Origin: Parachlorella kessleri
Taxonomy: Eukaryota; Chlorophyta; Trebouxiophyceae; Chlorellales; Chlorellaceae
NCBI GenBank assembly: GCA_001598975.1
Contig: BBXU01001520.1
Location: 1-22,961 of the forward strand
Direction: 5' to 3'
Length of the DNA: 22,961 bases
The translations under genes and the position numbers were made by a program. The notes under the pieces are model-generated. The model was given only the letters and a program-made list of their open reading frames with translations. It made no database searches and was not told where the DNA came from. Positions 1 through 10,338 of this stretch are shown here, in pieces; positions within the stretch are counted from its first letter, which is position 1; each line of letters opens with the position of its first letter.

Positions 1-1780
1 GATCACATCCTGAACCCCCCCCACCCCCCCCCCCCCTCCACTACCAGCGACACAATGCCCCACAGCGCACCCCGCCCCGCCCCGCCCACAAAGCTGTTGA
101 GGAAGCACAACCCCATGCTGACCCAACCCACACCCTGCAGCAGCAGCAAAGCTGGGAACTCGCCCTCCAGGCTCACCGGCGCGTCGCCCCTGACGTCCCC
201 CCGCCTGCCTTTCTGCGGCGGCCGGAAGCCGCCCTCTTTCCGCCGCTTCATGTGCTCAGCCAGCACCTTCTCATACGCCAGCTCTATCGCCTCACGGCTG
301 GGCTCGTGAGCCTTGTATTGCTGCGGGCGGCAGATGGCAGCACGGTTGCAAATGTGCCAACTCCTCAGAGTACAATCTGCCAGCACCTTCGCATACCCCA
401 ACTTGGTTGCCCCATTGAGCTGGGCTTGTACACCTTGCTACTGCCATGACATTACAAAAGCCCAATCCTATGGCCACATGACTCCCCCAGCACTAACTTC
501 AAAGCCAGCCCAGCGGTACAAGGCTGCAGCAGGGACAACTCCCCCACCATCTGGGGCACCGCAGCTTCTTTGCCAGTCAGTCAGCCAGACCCCATCATCC
601 ACCCAGGCTGCCCCCTCACCTCTACAAGGAAGTTCCCCTCACTTCTACAAGGAAGCTACCCTCACCACGGCAAGGAAGTTCCCCTCACCATAACAAGGAG
701 ATTTCCTCACCTCTAAAAGGAAATTCCCTCACCTCTACAAAGAAATTTCCCTCACCTCTACAAGGAAGTTCCTGGCGTCCTGCACCTCCTCAAAGTCGCC
801 TTCCCGGGCAACACCCAGTAGCCTGCACACAGACCGACAGATTCTCTTCAGGTAAGAGGCCCCAGTGTGCACGCCGCGGTGAAGGGTTTAGCCATCTGCC
901 CCACAGAACCACTACTCGTTGCAACCGAAGCGCAGCAGCGCTGCCAGCATCACCTAAAAGTTAACCATGTGGCAGCCTGGGGCCAGCACCCAGCTGGCAC
1001 TAACTCAGCCATCAGGGGAGCTTGGGGTCTTTGCTGCCTTTGGCACAGGGCATGCGCAGGCAGCAGCAAGGTTTTGCTAAGCTCCGGCTCAGGTGCGCTG
1101 ACTCGTCCATCAGCCAGTGAGTCATGGAGGTACAGCCCGGGTACACGCGCAGGGCAGTCAAAGGCCTGCTTCACAGGAAGGTCTGGGCCCCCGCCAGCAA
1201 CACCTGGCCCCCACCCTATCGCTGTGCTGCTGCCCGCCAGCTCACTTGTAGGGGTCGCTCTCACGGCGCCGCGGGAACACTTCCAAGGGCGCCTCCGGCA
1301 GCGGCTGCGACTCTGGCATGTCCATCCAGCCCGAGCCCACTGAGCCGGTGGCTGCTGCGTCTGTTGTCCGCACGCAGCGGCCGCTGCTGCTGGGCTCCTT
1401 TCGGGACACTAGCTGCTGCGGCGGCAGCCTGTGGCGATAAATATGACAATAAAGTCAGGCAGGTGGGAGCCCAAGCATGAAAGCAAGGCACCAATCATGA
1501 TGGCAAGGCATAACACGGCGCCATAGCAAGTCGACAGCAAATTTACAAAGCCCCGCACGGCAGCTAGCAGTGACTGCACACTACCTTGCCGGCTGCCATA
1601 TGCAGTAAGGCAAACTGGACGGTGCAGCAGGGCCACAGCCACGCACCTGGGGCTGGCCATCAACTTCTTATGTGGGCGCAGGCTGCAAACCACGCAGCGA
1701 GGAGACAAGGCCGCATGTGGGGAAGCCTGGCGTGGTTGCACTGACTTTCCCTTGAAGGAGGACTGCCCCAAGGTCCTCAT
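1..1780 (-). CDS. CPP1/CDF1-like plastid J-like protein (5' part, runs off left edge)
   Basis: Four exons join in phase: 1780-1647, 1428-1246, 822-756, and 320 to 177 or 45. The ATG is at 1780. Residues 1-44 are Arg/Ser-rich with few acidic residues, like a chloroplast transit peptide. The J-like region follows: SDPYK is split across an intron and continues as LLGVAREGDFEEVQDARNFL, then QYKAHEPSREAIELAYEKVL and a basic tail with FRPPQKGRRGD. This order matches the CPP1 (chaperone-like protein of POR1)/CDF1 family, which in plants is a chloroplast membrane protein that stabilises protochlorophyllide oxidoreductase. No HPD motif is present, as is usual for J-like members. The family's C-terminal membrane helices should lie to the left of the window. 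The end of exon 4 is ambiguous: a GTGAGC donor follows base 177, and the frame also stays open to a GTAGTG donor after base 45. The family is clear; which paralogue this is, and its function in the alga, are inference. Confidence 0.83.
11..40. repeat. poly-C/poly-G low-complexity tract
   Basis: The plus strand is almost pure C here, with one A and a few T, so it is G-rich in the sense of the CPP1-like gene. It lies just past the last possible donor of exon 4 and is probably intronic. Length errors in sequencing or assembly are likely in such a run. Confidence 0.75.
615..772 (-). repeat. Seven-copy 22-23 bp tandem repeat containing a 5' splice site
   Basis: Units begin with CTCAC on the plus strand at 615, 638, 661, 684, 706, 728 and 751, giving lengths of 23, 23, 23, 22, 22, 23 and 22 bases. 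The last unit, 751-772, spans the end of exon 3 of the CPP1-like gene and its donor. On the gene's strand each unit reads roughly as a C/T-rich TTCCTTGTAGAG followed by GTGAGG. Six further copies therefore fill the start of the intron, each carrying the same GTGAG donor core with small changes. Confidence 0.92.
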
Positions 1781-2486
1781 GGTGGCTGCAACGCCAAGCC
1801 GTAGCGCCTGTGGGGGAAAGAGGAGAGCTGGGGCAGACAGATGATTCTATAACGCAACTGCTTCGACCGGGGCACGATACCCTTTGTCAATCGTAAAGGG
1901 ATAACAGATCAACGCTTCATAGCTACAATGCTCCAACAGAGGACCATGTTACAGCCAAGGATAGCCTATGCTTCCCGCCAGTTGAGGTGCGTGTCGTCTG
2001 TACCTTGGATGGCTTGGAGCTAAGCTTCATAATGCTTACTTACTATCGGTTCTTGTATGCTAGGGTGACACGTGTGCATGCACGCTAGACAGTTGAGCAG
2101 TGCTAGCATCCTGCCCTGGAGCCCCACTTGGCGTGCACAACCCTGTCACCAGGTCCTTAAGACTTTAAGGATAAAATACTACAGACAAATAGGGGTGCAG
2201 TCGCTCCCAGCCATGACAGCTGTCCTGGTGGACGACACACCAGTTGGTGGTCAGTAGTCCAGGTTCATCACTCAAGTCCCTGTTCAGTTGAAAAGTTTAT
2301 ATTCACCAATAGTCTACTAGTCAGCTGTCCTCTGCTTTGATGATACTCTGGCACAGTTCAGGGGTACAGCGACGTAGCCGTCAGTGAAGCCGTCAGTGGT
2401 ATGAGCCCTGGGCTTAGGCCGGCTACATAAATCCCAGCCGCCTTGCAAACAGTACAAACCAGTACACAGTCCAGTACACCCTGCAG
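1781..2486. other. Divergent intergenic spacer, presumed shared promoter region
   Basis: This spacer separates the start of the CPP1-like gene on the minus strand from the first resolved exon of the NSUN6-like gene on the plus strand. The missing initiator exon of NSUN6 probably lies here. ATG codons followed by possible donors exist (for example the ATG at 1928 with a GTGCGT donor about 60 bases later), but none can be preferred. AT-rich stretches near 2170 (GGATAAAATACTAC) and 2425 are possible core promoter elements only. No other gene is visible. Confidence 0.5.
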
Positions 2487-5400
2487 GTACAACTGGGCCC
2501 CAAAGGACCTATGCCCCCACCACAGAGTGGGACCCGCAGGTACAGGGCTATCTGGAGGCGTGCCTGGGGGTTGAAAGACTGGCGCGCATCTCAGAAGCGC
2601 TCACCCGGCCTCCTCTGGCCACCTGCATACGGGTGAACACGCTCCTGACTACTGCGCAGGTGGGACACAATACAGGTATAGTGTTGCTGGGGCACCAGCC
2701 TGCAGGAGGGCAGCAAGCTGGCCCCTATTGCGCCACTGCCAAGGATGTACTGGGGAAGGCATAGGGCTGCTCTGCTGGCAGTGCAGTTCATGGGTTGCAC
2801 CTTTCCTCTGCCTTCCCTCTGCTCACGGCAGCAAGCATTCGCAGCAATAGCCGCCCAAACTTCCCGCTGCACGTGCTGGTTGCACTCTTGCGGGCCCCGC
2901 TTTGCTGGGTGGATACCTGCAGGGTTTGCTGGAGGGGTCGTGCCAGCCGCTGTGTCTGCTGAGAATTACCTCTTCCTGGGTTCAGCCCCTGCAATACTCA
3001 TACACAGCAGCATTCGTATGCTATTACTACCTGGGGACGATACACGGCAGGGTGTATGGCAGTCCTGCCCTAGTACCACCTCCCCAGCAGTATGCCCCCA
3101 GCAGTGCTTCCCTGAAGCCTCATGGAATGGTTTCTGTGGTGCCATGACACGCTTTCTGCAGAGTCTGCTGGAGAGGCTGCCTGCTGCGCTGTCTGCCGAG
3201 GACAGGGCGCTGCTGGAGGCCAACCCCCACAAGCCCTATATACACCCGCAGCTCCCGGAGGTCATCCTTGTGCCGGGGTCGGGGCCCCATGAGATTGACT
3301 ACAGTTGCGCGGGTGGGCCGGCTGGCAGGAGTGCTTTTGGAGTGGCAGTCCTGTCAAATTTTACGATTCTTCGGTGGTGCATGGGGTTTCTACACGCACA
3401 AAGTACGTTTTCTGTGCGTGCTGTGCCGTCCTGCAATGGCAAGAGTTGGCCTCACCCCGGCCGGCTGCCTTGCTGCCAATCACCATTGCATCCTGCTGAG
3501 ACGAAGGAGCGCGGTGCGCCTGCCAGCTGCTGTCCTGTGACAGTGTTCTACGTGCAAGCATGCCAAATGTACCTAGTCTGTATCCCTGTATGCCTGGCAC
3601 TGCCTTCTTCTTGTAGGCAGCAAGGAGGTGATTGTGGGGCGGCTGGCGGGGGAGGCGATCATGCGTGGCGCCCACCTGTTTGTCCCCGGCACCCTGGCCC
3701 TCAGCACCGGCATCGCCAGGGGGGACCTGGTGGCGGTGGCTGTGGGTGTTGAAGTGTCGGGGACCAACAACAACAACAGCAAGTGGGGCATGACAAGGGG
3801 CACCCTGCTGGGGGTGGACCCGGTGAGAGATGCCCAGCTGCCAGATAGATCCAGGTGGGTTCATTTAAAGATGCGGTATCTGCATCTATGGGGGTTGCGA
3901 GAGCCGCCCATGTGGGCCGCCCGGCGGCATCACGATTTATAGGTCTGGGTGTGCTGAGTCTTGCAGGTGGGGATGAGAGAAGAAGTGCTGCTGGGGAGGA
4001 AAGCCTGAGAGGGAAAGCCTGCTGCTGATCTGGGTGGGAGCAAGGCTGCCTGACATGCAGTACCGCAGTGGCTCCACTTTGCATAGCCCAGGCATGGGCT
4101 GAGTTCTAGCTGGCAGCCTGTTGCGGGCGCAGCTTATGAACTGACACACGTTGATGCCAATGAAACAACTGATGTGGGCGGTGCAGGCTGTATATTGGTG
4201 TGGGGCGGACGGAGCTGTCCCGCGTGGAGTTCTTTCGCAATACCTCTGGCCTGGCGGTGTCGATGCAGCAGCGGGTCTTCAGAACTGTTGGCTGTGCAGG
4301 TGTGTGGTCTGATTGCTGATGCTGGGCAGGTGACCAGTCTGTGCGCAGCAGCTTTGAGATTTGCAGTGGGAAGGGCACAGCTGACGGCTTGGCAGGTGCA
4401 ACACCTGTTGAGTAGTGTAGCTCCTTGAGCTGATTTGGGCTGCTGTACATGCAGTCTCCAAGGGAATCGCGTGCCTGCTGTAGACGCTGACCGACTCCTG
4501 GGGAGGCAACCTTCGCATGTTCGCACATGTGCCGGCTTGCCTCTGGCTGTGCAGGACTCCTGCCTGGTGAGATGATGCTGCAGAACCTGCCCAGCTTCGT
4601 GGCAGCCAAGGTGCTAGCCCCACAGCCAGGCATGCGCGTCCTGGACATGTGTGCGGCGCCTGGCGGCAAGACCACAGCCATTGCCCAACTCATGAGCAAC
4701 AAGGGCGAGGTGAGGGCTGCGCGCTGAAGAGTGCGCTCCAGGGTGTGATGATTGGTAATGGTCTAGAATTTGCCTAGTGGAGCCTGGGGCAGGGGGGTTT
4801 TGGGGAAGCAAGGGGTTCAAGGCATGGCGCTAATGCTAGGCAAGGGGGGGCCGGTTGGCTGTGGGTTGTCAGTATCACCTGTACCTGGCCCAAGATCCTG
4901 CCCACCCTGGGAGTGTCCGGCAGCAGCCGCTTTGTTGTGCTTATGGAGTCTCGACTCCATGGCGGACACCAAGAGCCCTCCCAACAGTGCTGCCCCGCCC
5001 TGGCTTGCTGGTGTTCCCAGGTTGTCGCCCTGGACAGAAGCCATGTGAAAGCGCGGGGGATACGCCAGCTGGCAGAGGAGCTAGGGATCACCTGCGTCCA
5101 GGTAGGCCAAGCTCGCTTTGTGTCATAGTGTCGCCCTGGGCTTCCATTATCATAGTGTGAATGCACTGTAAGTCAAGGATTTAGGGGATGCGGGTGTGAT
5201 GGTGGGTCAGTCGCTTTCCTGTGGCGTGACTTCTAATGATGGCAGGCAGTGGTGGTTGTGGTTTGTCTGCTTCCATCGGCGACGGTCGGCAGGAAAGCTC
5301 GGGAAAGAGCTGGCCAAGGTCAACAAGCTTGGTTTCCCCTCCGGTGGGCTCTTGTCCATGTTGCCTGTCATGTATCTTATGACTGGTAAGAGCTGAAGAT

Positions 5401-7329
5401 GAGCTGTGTTCAACTACGCTGTTTCGTCATTACTGTCCTTGTTTCCTGACTACCATGGTTGTACATATTCACTCAACCTATGTGCCCAGGAGAGCCACGG
5501 GTGCAGCAAACTGGGACCCCAGCCAGTATGTAAGTCAGGGGTGTGCCGCTGCCACGAAGGCGTACAGTGACAGATATTGGAGGCGTTCTGGGTGGCTTGT
5601 GGCGTTTCTTTCAACTCAAACATTGTCCATGTGCTGGCCAGGCATACAAGATGGATGCTACGCGGGCAGTGCTGCGGCGGCAGCCTGGGGAGCATAGCCA
5701 CGACCCTCAGAGCAGTGCAGCTAGGGAGGCAGCCGCACCCACCGGCAGCGCTTTGCAGAATGGGACGTGCAGTAGCCAGCCTCTTTCTGACCTAGCCGCT
5801 GTAGATAGCGTCGACCCGCCAAGGATAGCGGCAAGGGCAGCACAAGAGGCAGCAGAGCAGGACAGCTGCAGCAGGCAACCCAGCAGCTGTGAAGCTGACG
5901 CTGGGAGTGAAGGGCGTATCAGCAACGGGGCCTTGAATGGCTTGGTCCAGGCTAACCAGCCGTCCGAGCGGCTGCTGCAGCGAATTGAGCGCAAAAGCAA
6001 AGGTCGGATAGCCAGGGGCTTGGATCCAGGTATCTTTGCCCAGTTACCGGAGGTGAGGTGCCCACGCATCTATAGCGCCCTTGACAAAGAAGTGTGGTTT
6101 GCTGCTTTGGCTCCTGGGGGTTGTTGGAGTCCGTGACGAGTTCTAGCCATGCATAGAGGCCAAGCTAGCTACCCCGTGAAAGCGTGCTTCCTAAGCAAAT
6201 GGCAACGGCAGCGCGTTCTGCTGGCAGTTCTACCAAGTTGCCAACATGCAGAGGGGCGCAAACTTGCAGCTGCACACATGCTGCGTTGGGCCTTTGTACC
6301 CATTCTCACTGGGTTTTAGCTCACGGTTGTGTGGGATTGCTGAACATCCTGCTGCAGGGCAAGGAGCCCACAGTTTCGGGGTTCGAGCCAGAGAGCTTTG
6401 ACTGTGTCCTCCTCGATGCGCCTTGCAGTGCCCTTGGGCTCAGGCCAAGGTGAGTTCTCCATGGCCTTTGAATGCTTTGAGTCGTTCATGTGCCTCTGCC
6501 TCTCTTTTGAAAGGAAGACGAAACAGCGTACCCAACAACTGTTCCTATCCCTCTGTTGTCTGTTATGGCTTTTCTTTGTCCTTCATGGCTTGCCTGTACA
6601 TCTACAAGATATGCACGGTCCCCTGTCTTGTGTACATATGTCAGGTGCTCACAAGCTGTGTGCCTACTCTGCCAGGCTGGTCCACCGGCAGACCATGGCG
6701 GAGCTGCGGGGCACCGCCTCCTACCAGCGGAAGCTGCTGGATGCAGCGGTACAGCTTGTCAAGCCAGGCGGTACACTCGTCTTCTCCACATGTACCATAA
6801 ACCCTGGTGCGTTCGCCCATGCCGGCCCACCAGGTCTGGCAGCTGCCCTGCTGACATTGCCAGGCGCATGGTAGGGCATGCTTAATGTGGGGTCACTTGC
6901 CCTTGTGGGACTGCGGTTCACCACCAGGCCGTGTGGGGGTGATGCCTAGCCTCACCATTCCCTTGCCGGAGAGATTGGCGGCTTTACCATGCATTGCCAC
7001 CCGAGTCCTATAAAACACTGGGACACGTGGCCCGGCGATGTTGGTTGTTACATGCAAGCATTTGCTTAGTTTTTGGCAGCTGTTGTCATGCAGGCGAGAA
7101 TGAAGCCAATGTGCTGTATGTCCTGGAGCGCTACCCCTTCATGAAGCTAGTCCCCCAGGAGCCACGGCTCGGGGGCCCCGGCCTTGCGGGCAAGGTGGCC
7201 CTGCCTGATGGCAGCAGATTACGCTTGTTAAGCGAAGAGGATGCGGCATTGGTGCAGCGGTTTGATCCTGCGGCCCCTCTGGATACCATTGGATTCTTCG
7301 TTGCCAAGTTCCAGAAGGTTGAGAGCTGA
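2487..7329 (+). CDS. NSUN6: NSUN6-type RNA cytosine-C5 methyltransferase with PUA domain (initiator exon unresolved)
   Basis: Ten exons join in phase: 2487-2659, 3162-3312, 3617-3854, 4187-4299, 4555-4709, 5021-5101, 5642-6052, 6358-6449, 6676-6806 and 7094-7329 (TGA), about 593 residues. The N-terminal part ends in CIRVNTLL. A PUA domain follows, with KEVIVGRLAGEAIMRGAH. The Rossmann-fold methyltransferase carries the SAM-binding motif LDMCAAPGGKT (about 255-265), VVALDRSHVK, motif IV LLDAPCSALGLRP (Cys about 464) and motif VI FSTCTINPG (nucleophile Cys about 511). It ends LDTIGFFVAKF. PUA placement and motifs match NSUN6, which in animals methylates C72 of tRNA-Thr and tRNA-Cys and some mRNA sites; the substrate here is inferred. 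About 115 Ser/Ala/Gln-rich residues separate DATRAVL from the motif IV exon. The frame is open back to 2405 but has no ATG, so at least one upstream exon is missing. The acceptor could also be at 2525. Confidence 0.93.
4289..4555 (+). repeat. 12-bp direct repeat on both junctions of an NSUN6 intron
   Basis: TGGCTGTGCAGG occurs at 4289-4300, across the exon/intron donor, and again at 4544-4555, across the intron/exon acceptor. The intron inferred from reading phase and protein alignment is 4300-4554, so the donor GT follows the first CAG and the second CAG is the acceptor. Confidence 0.85.
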
Positions 7330-7858
7330 TTATGTAGGTGACCCCTTAGTGTTTCAGCTGGAGCAGCTCCATAGACAGGCGGAGGTTCATACATGCATGT
7401 GCTGTTGGCTGCAAGGATTGATGCAACAGGGATCCCCTTTGGTTGGTAGCTGGCACTGCTGGCAGGTTCTTAGCAATTTGAGAGTATGGCTCGGCCTTCA
7501 CTGAATCGAAAGCCTACCTCCACCAGGGCAAACAGCATGCTTCCCGCCCATGATCGCCAGAGGCTGGCCACACTCCCTCAAGGACGGTGCCCTGAAAAGG
7601 CGGAGGGCACTGTTCTCGGCCTATATAGGGCACCACCTATTTAGCCGTTGTTGTTTTGCAAACCCATGGAAATCCATGCGCATTCCTTCTTCACATGGCC
7701 TACAACAAATGGCATCCTGCCCTGTCGGTACAATTGACCCCTAACTATCTGTTTGCCCTACCTGCCAACGTTCACAAGACCGACAGGCTTCAGCAGTCTC
7801 TAACCGACCAATCAGAAGTCGGTAGTACCAGCCGACCAATGCGATCACCTTCTCTTCC
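7330..7858. other. Convergent spacer between NSUN6 and MYND paralogue A
   Basis: This spacer holds the 3' ends of two convergent genes and no further gene that I can support. From about 7411 it aligns by eye with sequence from about 10920, downstream of MYND paralogue B. Both contain a GGATCC flanked by similar bases, then TTTGGTT and GCTGGCACTG.TGGCAG. It is therefore the 3' flank of the duplicated unit. Confidence 0.7.
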
Positions 7859-10338
7859 TCACTTCTCCATGGGGACTGCTTGGCCTTGCCGCATCACCAT
7901 GCAGGCCGGCTTGTGCTGCCTCCAGTGCGCCCGCTGGCACTCCACGCTGCGCAGAAGGGCAGGGTTGACATATATTTGAGCACACTGGGGGCAGCAGTTC
8001 CCAGTCAACCTGCCAGTCCAGGCACTTCTGCGGCAACAAGGGAGTACGCCCTTGTCGGTATTCCTCAGCAGGTAAGGTTTGCCTGTGCAGTCCCATGTCC
8101 ATCCGCAAGACCTTGAGGCTCACATTCCAGGCAAGCAGCAGATCATACTATCCACCCACCCCTGCCAGTACACAGGTTCCTATTTGTGTGTCGCTTGATA
8201 TGCTGCCATCACAATTCTCACAACGGCATGAACTGGTAATGACGCCATCCAATCAGTGTTGCTATCACCACCCATGTCAAAACGTGTGCTGCTGAGGCAT
8301 TCTTTACCTGCAGTACCGCACAGCCCTGCACCCGCTGCACAGCTTGACAGTGGAGGCTGCTTGCTGACAGCTGGCACACTGCCGTTGCATGGCCTCATTG
8401 GCGGCTCCCTTTGCAGAGGGCTCGGGGGCCGTCTGCCCAGTGAGTAATGCCAAGGTTGCTTCTACCTGCGGTAGCCAGCCAGCAGCAGGTTTGTTGTAGA
8501 AAGTGAAGAAATCATTGTAATACAGCAATGGGGGATTGCATTAGCATGCATCTGATCTGCAATTCAAGACACCACAAGGTAGGGCCCTGATAGAAGGAAA
8601 GGGCCCGGTGGTGCAAGCTGCCTGCATCACCGCAACTGCCCATCACTCTTGCGCATGCAAGCTGCTATATATGCAGGGGCTGCAACTCCGGCTTGTAAAC
8701 CTGTTAGTCGTGCAGTGATACCTCCTTGAGCTCCTGCTTGGCATTGTGGACGAGCGGCTTGGGAAGCAGCGACCGGATGTGTCCCAGCGACACCCACGCC
8801 AGTTCCAGCAGACGCTCCATTTCAGCAATGGTTTCGGCCTTGGACTGGTGCTGCCTGTCCCTGTTGCTAGAGAGGCTGTTGCAGAAGGTCTTGACAGCCA
8901 GATGGGCACTGGTTGTTGCTAGCAGAGCGGCTCCCAAGTCGCGACCCGAGGTAAGCGCAGCCTGAAGGCCGCGTTTTGCCCACATAAGCTTGTCTAGGTG
9001 ATCGGGGCTTTCACAAACGAGCCTCAGGTAGGCAAGTGGCTCAGGGGATAGGTCCACCATACGGGTGGCAGCTTGCAGGCGGGTTGCCGCAGCCTCTCCC
9101 GTTTCCTACACATCCGCGGCACCAGACATTAGCAGCAGCTGGCGACAATGCATCCATTGAGGTTCTTACCGGGCGACATCCTGAGACTGTATATATAATT
9201 CCGAGCGATAACTGGCTTATCTAGAGCTTGGCAGGCTATGATCAACCTCTGCCATTGAAAGAGCAGGCTTCTGTATAGACATGCATCACACAGGTCTGTC
9301 ACAAGTTACCCACCACGCCGACCTCATTTAGTCTGGGACTCACGGTGGATTGCAGGACTTCAGAGCGCAAGGACAGCGCAATGTACTCCAGCTCCTTCAC
9401 GCTCAGCAACGGCTGCGCGGCATGCTGGCTGCATTGATGCAGCTGCGTCAGTTCCTGCTCATACCCCGCTGCCAGTCCCGGTGTGGAAAGCCGCCTGGCT
9501 GCCTTGCCCATGAGGCTGCTAATAATCTCTTTGTGAATGAAGAAACCATCGTCCAGCTGGCGCTGGCGATAAAGAAAGCCCACGCCGAGCACCCTCAGCA
9601 AGGTCAGCAGTGAGTCATCGTCCCACTGATCAATGAGCTGCTGCAAGGTCAGGCGTGGTGGCTCGCCCACGCGCCCAGGCCCGAGAAAGAAGTTGAGGGT
9701 CTGCATTCACAGTAGCAGTATGACCGGACATGCCAGATAATCCACATGCACATCTGGGCAGCCCACAGCATGAAGTCACAGGACCACGGTGGCTGCTGTC
9801 TCTGCGACGAATCTGGAAGGCTGTTAAGCGCACCTGTTGGCTCACCCATTGGGTGCAGCTATGGACGTCGATAAAGCCAAAGCTTGTTAGATAATACGCT
9901 CTAAGCACCTTCAGCAGTGCGAGACCGACTATGTCAGGCTCTGCTCCCTCCGCAAACATGGCAGCCTGCAAGCCAGTCGACGGTCAGGCAGGAAAATTGG
10001 ACAAGTATCATGCACATAGCAGCACTTTATAACTCATGCATGGGGCTGGTAGTGCCACTGCATAGGCATATTTAGAAGTTGGTTGTGGCAGTGATTGGGC
10101 CGCAGGCGGCACAGCAAAGTTGGAAAGCAATCAGGTAATTTTTTAAGATGGATGCACTCTGGCACACCAGCTGCTCCACCGGCGTTGAAGGCAGCGGCAA
10201 AGCCACCGCCACCTCTTCCTGCAGGCGGCAGGCCTCCAGGAACCGCGCCGCATCCCTTGGTCGCTTGCTGGGAGGGAGAGCTTCAATTCTGGGAACGCGC
10301 TCCAGGAGGAATTGCTCCTCATCAGAAAGACCAGCCAT
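7859..10338 (-). CDS. MYND-type zinc-finger protein, paralogue A (421 aa)
   Basis: Six exons join in phase: 10338-10180, 9965-9846, 9700-9344, 9105-8722, 8465-8308 and 7946-7859 (TGA). The protein opens MAGLSDEEQFLLERV; residues 1-340 are mostly Leu/Ala-rich helical sequence with no domain I recognise. The C-terminus is a complete MYND finger with zinc ligands Cys370, Cys373, Cys383, Cys386, Cys392, Cys396, His404 and Cys408, in CASC, CSGC, YCSVEC and HWRQHKPAC. The last intron (phase 2) falls inside the finger, just after the YC pair. MYND fingers bind zinc and usually mediate protein-protein contacts. No SET or other catalytic domain accompanies it, so a scaffold or adaptor role is an inference. 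A paralogue with the same architecture lies directly upstream on the same strand. The start is supported by the matching ATG and identical 53-codon first exon in that paralogue. Confidence 0.9.

Noticed and set aside
1409..1646. Continuation of the CPP1-like first exon beyond 1647
   Set aside because: The GTGCGT donor after 1647 gives phase 2, which matches the acceptor at 1428. Later donors such as the GTAGTG near 1585 give the wrong phase and lead to a stop.
2745..3752. A long plus-strand open frame of about 335 codons
   Set aside because: Only 3162-3312 is an NSUN6 exon in this frame. The rest crosses two introns with clear GT-AG borders, and the PUA segment after 3617 is in another frame.
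9630..9849. Separate small minus-strand genes within the MYND introns
   Set aside because: They overlap exons and introns whose structure is conserved in the paralogue, so they are frame shadows.
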